Shown here piece by piece: positions 5,394-6,444 of a DNA stretch of 6,444 bases. The DNA comes from Rhodospirillaceae bacterium. Its GTDB lineage: Bacteria > Pseudomonadota > Alphaproteobacteria > Rhodospirillales > 2-02-FULL-58-16. Each line of letters opens with the position of its first letter. Position 1 is the first letter of the stretch. The translations under genes and the position numbers were made by a program. The stretch covers positions 1 through 6,444 of the forward strand of contig JAUXMA010000096.1 of NCBI GenBank assembly GCA_030623425.1, written 5' to 3'. The notes beneath the pieces are model-generated. The model did no database searches, was not told the DNA's origin, and saw only the letters and a program-made list of their open reading frames with translations.

Positions 5394-6185
5394 GTGGCTG
5401 CATTGTCAAAATCAGGCTTCGGCGGCAAAACGCCCCTGGCCCTGTCCTTCGTCCTCATCGTCGGCGGCTTCCTGATACATGACCAGCTGCTGATCTTGAC
5501 GGACAACGTCGCCTGGCATCTCCAGGGCGCCCGCGTTCTGCTTGGCGGCGGCACCCTTTACCGCGATTTCTTCGAGACCAATCCGCCGCTGATCACCTAC
5601 CTCAACGTACCAGTCGTCTTGTTGGCCGAGCAATTCGGCCTTTCCTTGCAGAGGGCCTTTTGCCTGGCGGTTTATGCGCTCGTCATCGTCTCTTTCGGTC
5701 TTTCCCTGCGCTCGCTGCTTGAGTCGGGCGTTTGCAAGTGCGCGACCCGGTGGCTGGGTTGCTGTTTCGTTTACCTGGTGACGATCCTGCCCGGTCCCGA
5801 TTTCGGCGAGCGCGAGCATTTGCTGGTTCTTTTCGCCAGACCCTATTTTCTCGACCTCGCCGGCAGGTTGAACGGCGGCGGAGGCGGAAAACCTCATTCA
5901 ACCCTTTGCGCACTTCTCGCGGCGATCGGATTTTCCCTGAAACCCCATTTCCTGGTCGGGCTGGCGGCGATCTTGGCCTACTGCGTATTCAGGTTCAGGA
6001 AAAACGCACCGGCGATGGTTCCCGGGGCCGTCATCATCGACAAGGAGACGATCCGGGAAAGCCGGCGAGAATCGACCTCCCTTTTTGAGTTCCTCAATCG
6101 GGATTCACGTTTCGCGGCGGCCTTCAAGGGCTACCATCGGGTCGAGGAAACGCCGCGCTTCCTGATCTTTGAGCGCGGCGGTTGA
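5394..6185 (+). CDS. GT-C-type membrane glycosyltransferase-like protein with a probable in-frame internal deletion
   Basis: The 263-residue frame joins two ends of what is usually a protein of about 500 residues or more. Residues 15-33 form the first helix; the loop then reads LTDNVAWHLQGARVLLGGGT and LYRDFFETNPPLITYL (35-70), a pattern of GT-C family membrane transferases, with D37 in the position of the catalytic acid. Helices near 71-79, 88-108 and 121-132 follow, then FGEREHLLVLFARPYF (137-152) and GFSLKPHFL (179-187), also family motifs. At about 200-212 hydrophobic sequence stops abruptly and VIIDKETIRES (213-223) leads to FEFLNRDSRFAAAFKGYHRV and a FLIFERGG end, which looks like the soluble C-terminal tail of the same family. 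The middle helices appear missing, without loss of frame. GTG 5394 has no Shine-Dalgarno; the frame is closed by a stop at 5355-5357, so the start must lie between. Probably a decayed or collapsed gene; activity is doubtful. Confidence 0.75.
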   Translation: MAALSKSGFGGKTPLALSFVLIVGGFLIHDQLLILTDNVAWHLQGARVLLGGGTLYRDFFETNPPLITYLNVPVVLLAEQFGLSLQRAFCLAVYALVIVSFGLSLRSLLESGVCKCATRWLGCCFVYLVTILPGPDFGEREHLLVLFARPYFLDLAGRLNGGGGGKPHSTLCALLAAIGFSLKPHFLVGLAAILAYCVFRFRKNAPAMVPGAVIIDKETIRESRRESTSLFEFLNRDSRFAAAFKGYHRVEETPRFLIFERGG

Positions 6186-6292
6186 CGGCGTCAGGTGGCG
6201 GCGGACTTGAAACTTTTCCGGCGAAGGAATATGTGTACCATCGCCCAAGGATTTGAACATGCCTGGCAAGGTTTTCACCGGACCACTTGGCT

Positions 6293-6298
6293 GGGAGG
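6293..6298 (+). promoter_or_regulatory. Ribosome-binding site that decides the start of the last gene
   Basis: GGGAGG lies five bases before GTG 6304. A competing site, AAGGA (6247-6251), stands seven bases before an in-frame ATG at 6259. The downstream one is preferred because it gives a short basic region followed directly by the signal-peptide helix. Confidence 0.6.
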
Positions 6299-6303
6299 TG
6301 AAC

Positions 6304-6444
6304 GTGGATCGATACCGGCGAGTTGCCATATTGGCTATCGTCACGCTGGCTACGGTGTTGGTTTTTGCGCCGCCGGCGGTGTCGGCGCCGGTATGCACGA
6401 CGACTTACGACGCGGCGACGAAGACGACCTGCACGACGTGCTAC
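6304..6444 (+). CDS. Start of a secreted Cys/Thr-rich protein (partial, runs off the window)
   Basis: From GTG 6304 there are 47 codons with no stop. The product begins MDRYRRVAILAIVTLATVLV, continues FAPPAVSA, and would be cut by signal peptidase I after the A-V-S-A site near residue 28. The mature part seen so far is short and unusual: PVCTTTYDAATKTTCTTCY, with three cysteines and many threonines in 19 residues, suggesting disulfide bonds outside the cytoplasm. The cysteine spacing after the signal does not match a lipobox. The alternative ATG 6259 would add MPGKVFTGPLGWEVN before the same signal, making an odd long N-region. I do not recognise the family. GC-rich codons with ACG for Thr support a real gene. 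It follows the damaged GT-C gene on the same strand with 118 bp between. Confidence 0.6.
   Translation, partial: MDRYRRVAILAIVTLATVLVFAPPAVSAPVCTTTYDAATKTTCTTCY

Noticed and set aside
5412..5897. 161-codon minus-strand frame opposite the truncated GT-C gene
   Set aside because: Low-complexity Gln/Glu/Ala-rich antisense product; the plus frame has membrane helices and family motifs.
6105..6398. 97-codon minus-strand frame at the window end
   Set aside because: No motifs, and it opposes both the end of the GT-C frame and the signal-peptide gene, which have better coding signals.

Overview
The window comes from a moderately GC-rich bacterium. It is most likely an alphaproteobacterium, perhaps Rhodospirillales-like. 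The grounds are the Flp pilin and CpaA-type peptidase, the long TAGAG...CTCTA intergenic palindromes that I recall from alphaproteobacterial genomes, and GCG/GGC/CTG-rich codon use. This placement is an inference; there is no rRNA or marker gene to test it.

Layout. (1) Positions 1-470 hold gene debris: the P-loop start of a CobW-type GTPase, then a short C-terminal piece of the same family in another frame, then the C-terminal end of a methylenetetrahydrofolate reductase-like protein, closed by a perfect 20-bp tandem duplication. (2) Positions 500-1960 carry two Tad/Flp pilus parts, a 57-residue Flp pilin (766-939) and a CpaA/TadV-type prepilin peptidase (1411-1956). Between them lie 470 bp without a convincing gene but with a run of hairpins, two of which share TAGAG/CTCTA ends. 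No other tad gene follows. (3) Positions 1957-2270 hold no recognisable gene. (4) Positions 2271-6185 form a sugar-transfer cluster: a cytosolic GT2 transferase (+), a GT-C membrane glycosyltransferase and a GtrB/DPM1-like GT2 (both -, overlapping at ATGA), and a second GT-C-type protein (+) that has apparently lost its middle. (5) From 6304 to the window end is the start of a secreted Cys/Thr-rich protein.

How the genes may work together. By family knowledge, the GtrB-like enzyme would load a sugar onto a polyprenyl phosphate at the membrane, and the co-transcribed GT-C protein would use such a lipid-linked sugar as donor outside the cytoplasmic membrane. The plus-strand GT2 could make another lipid-linked sugar. 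CpaA would mature the Flp pilin. Pilin glycosylation by these enzymes is possible but nothing in the sequence proves it.

The strongest oddity is repeated damage with conserved ends: CobW and the terminal GT-C protein have lost their middles, the MetF piece has lost its N-terminal part, and the GtrB-like gene has a one-base frameshift with its normal C-terminus intact in the next frame. Either this is an eroding accessory region or the assembly has collapsed or erroneous stretches. The short repeats at 5235-5362 resemble REP-type elements linked to Y1/RAYT transposases. I found no rRNA, tRNA, CRISPR array, integrase or intact transposon, and no clearly new defence or mobile system.
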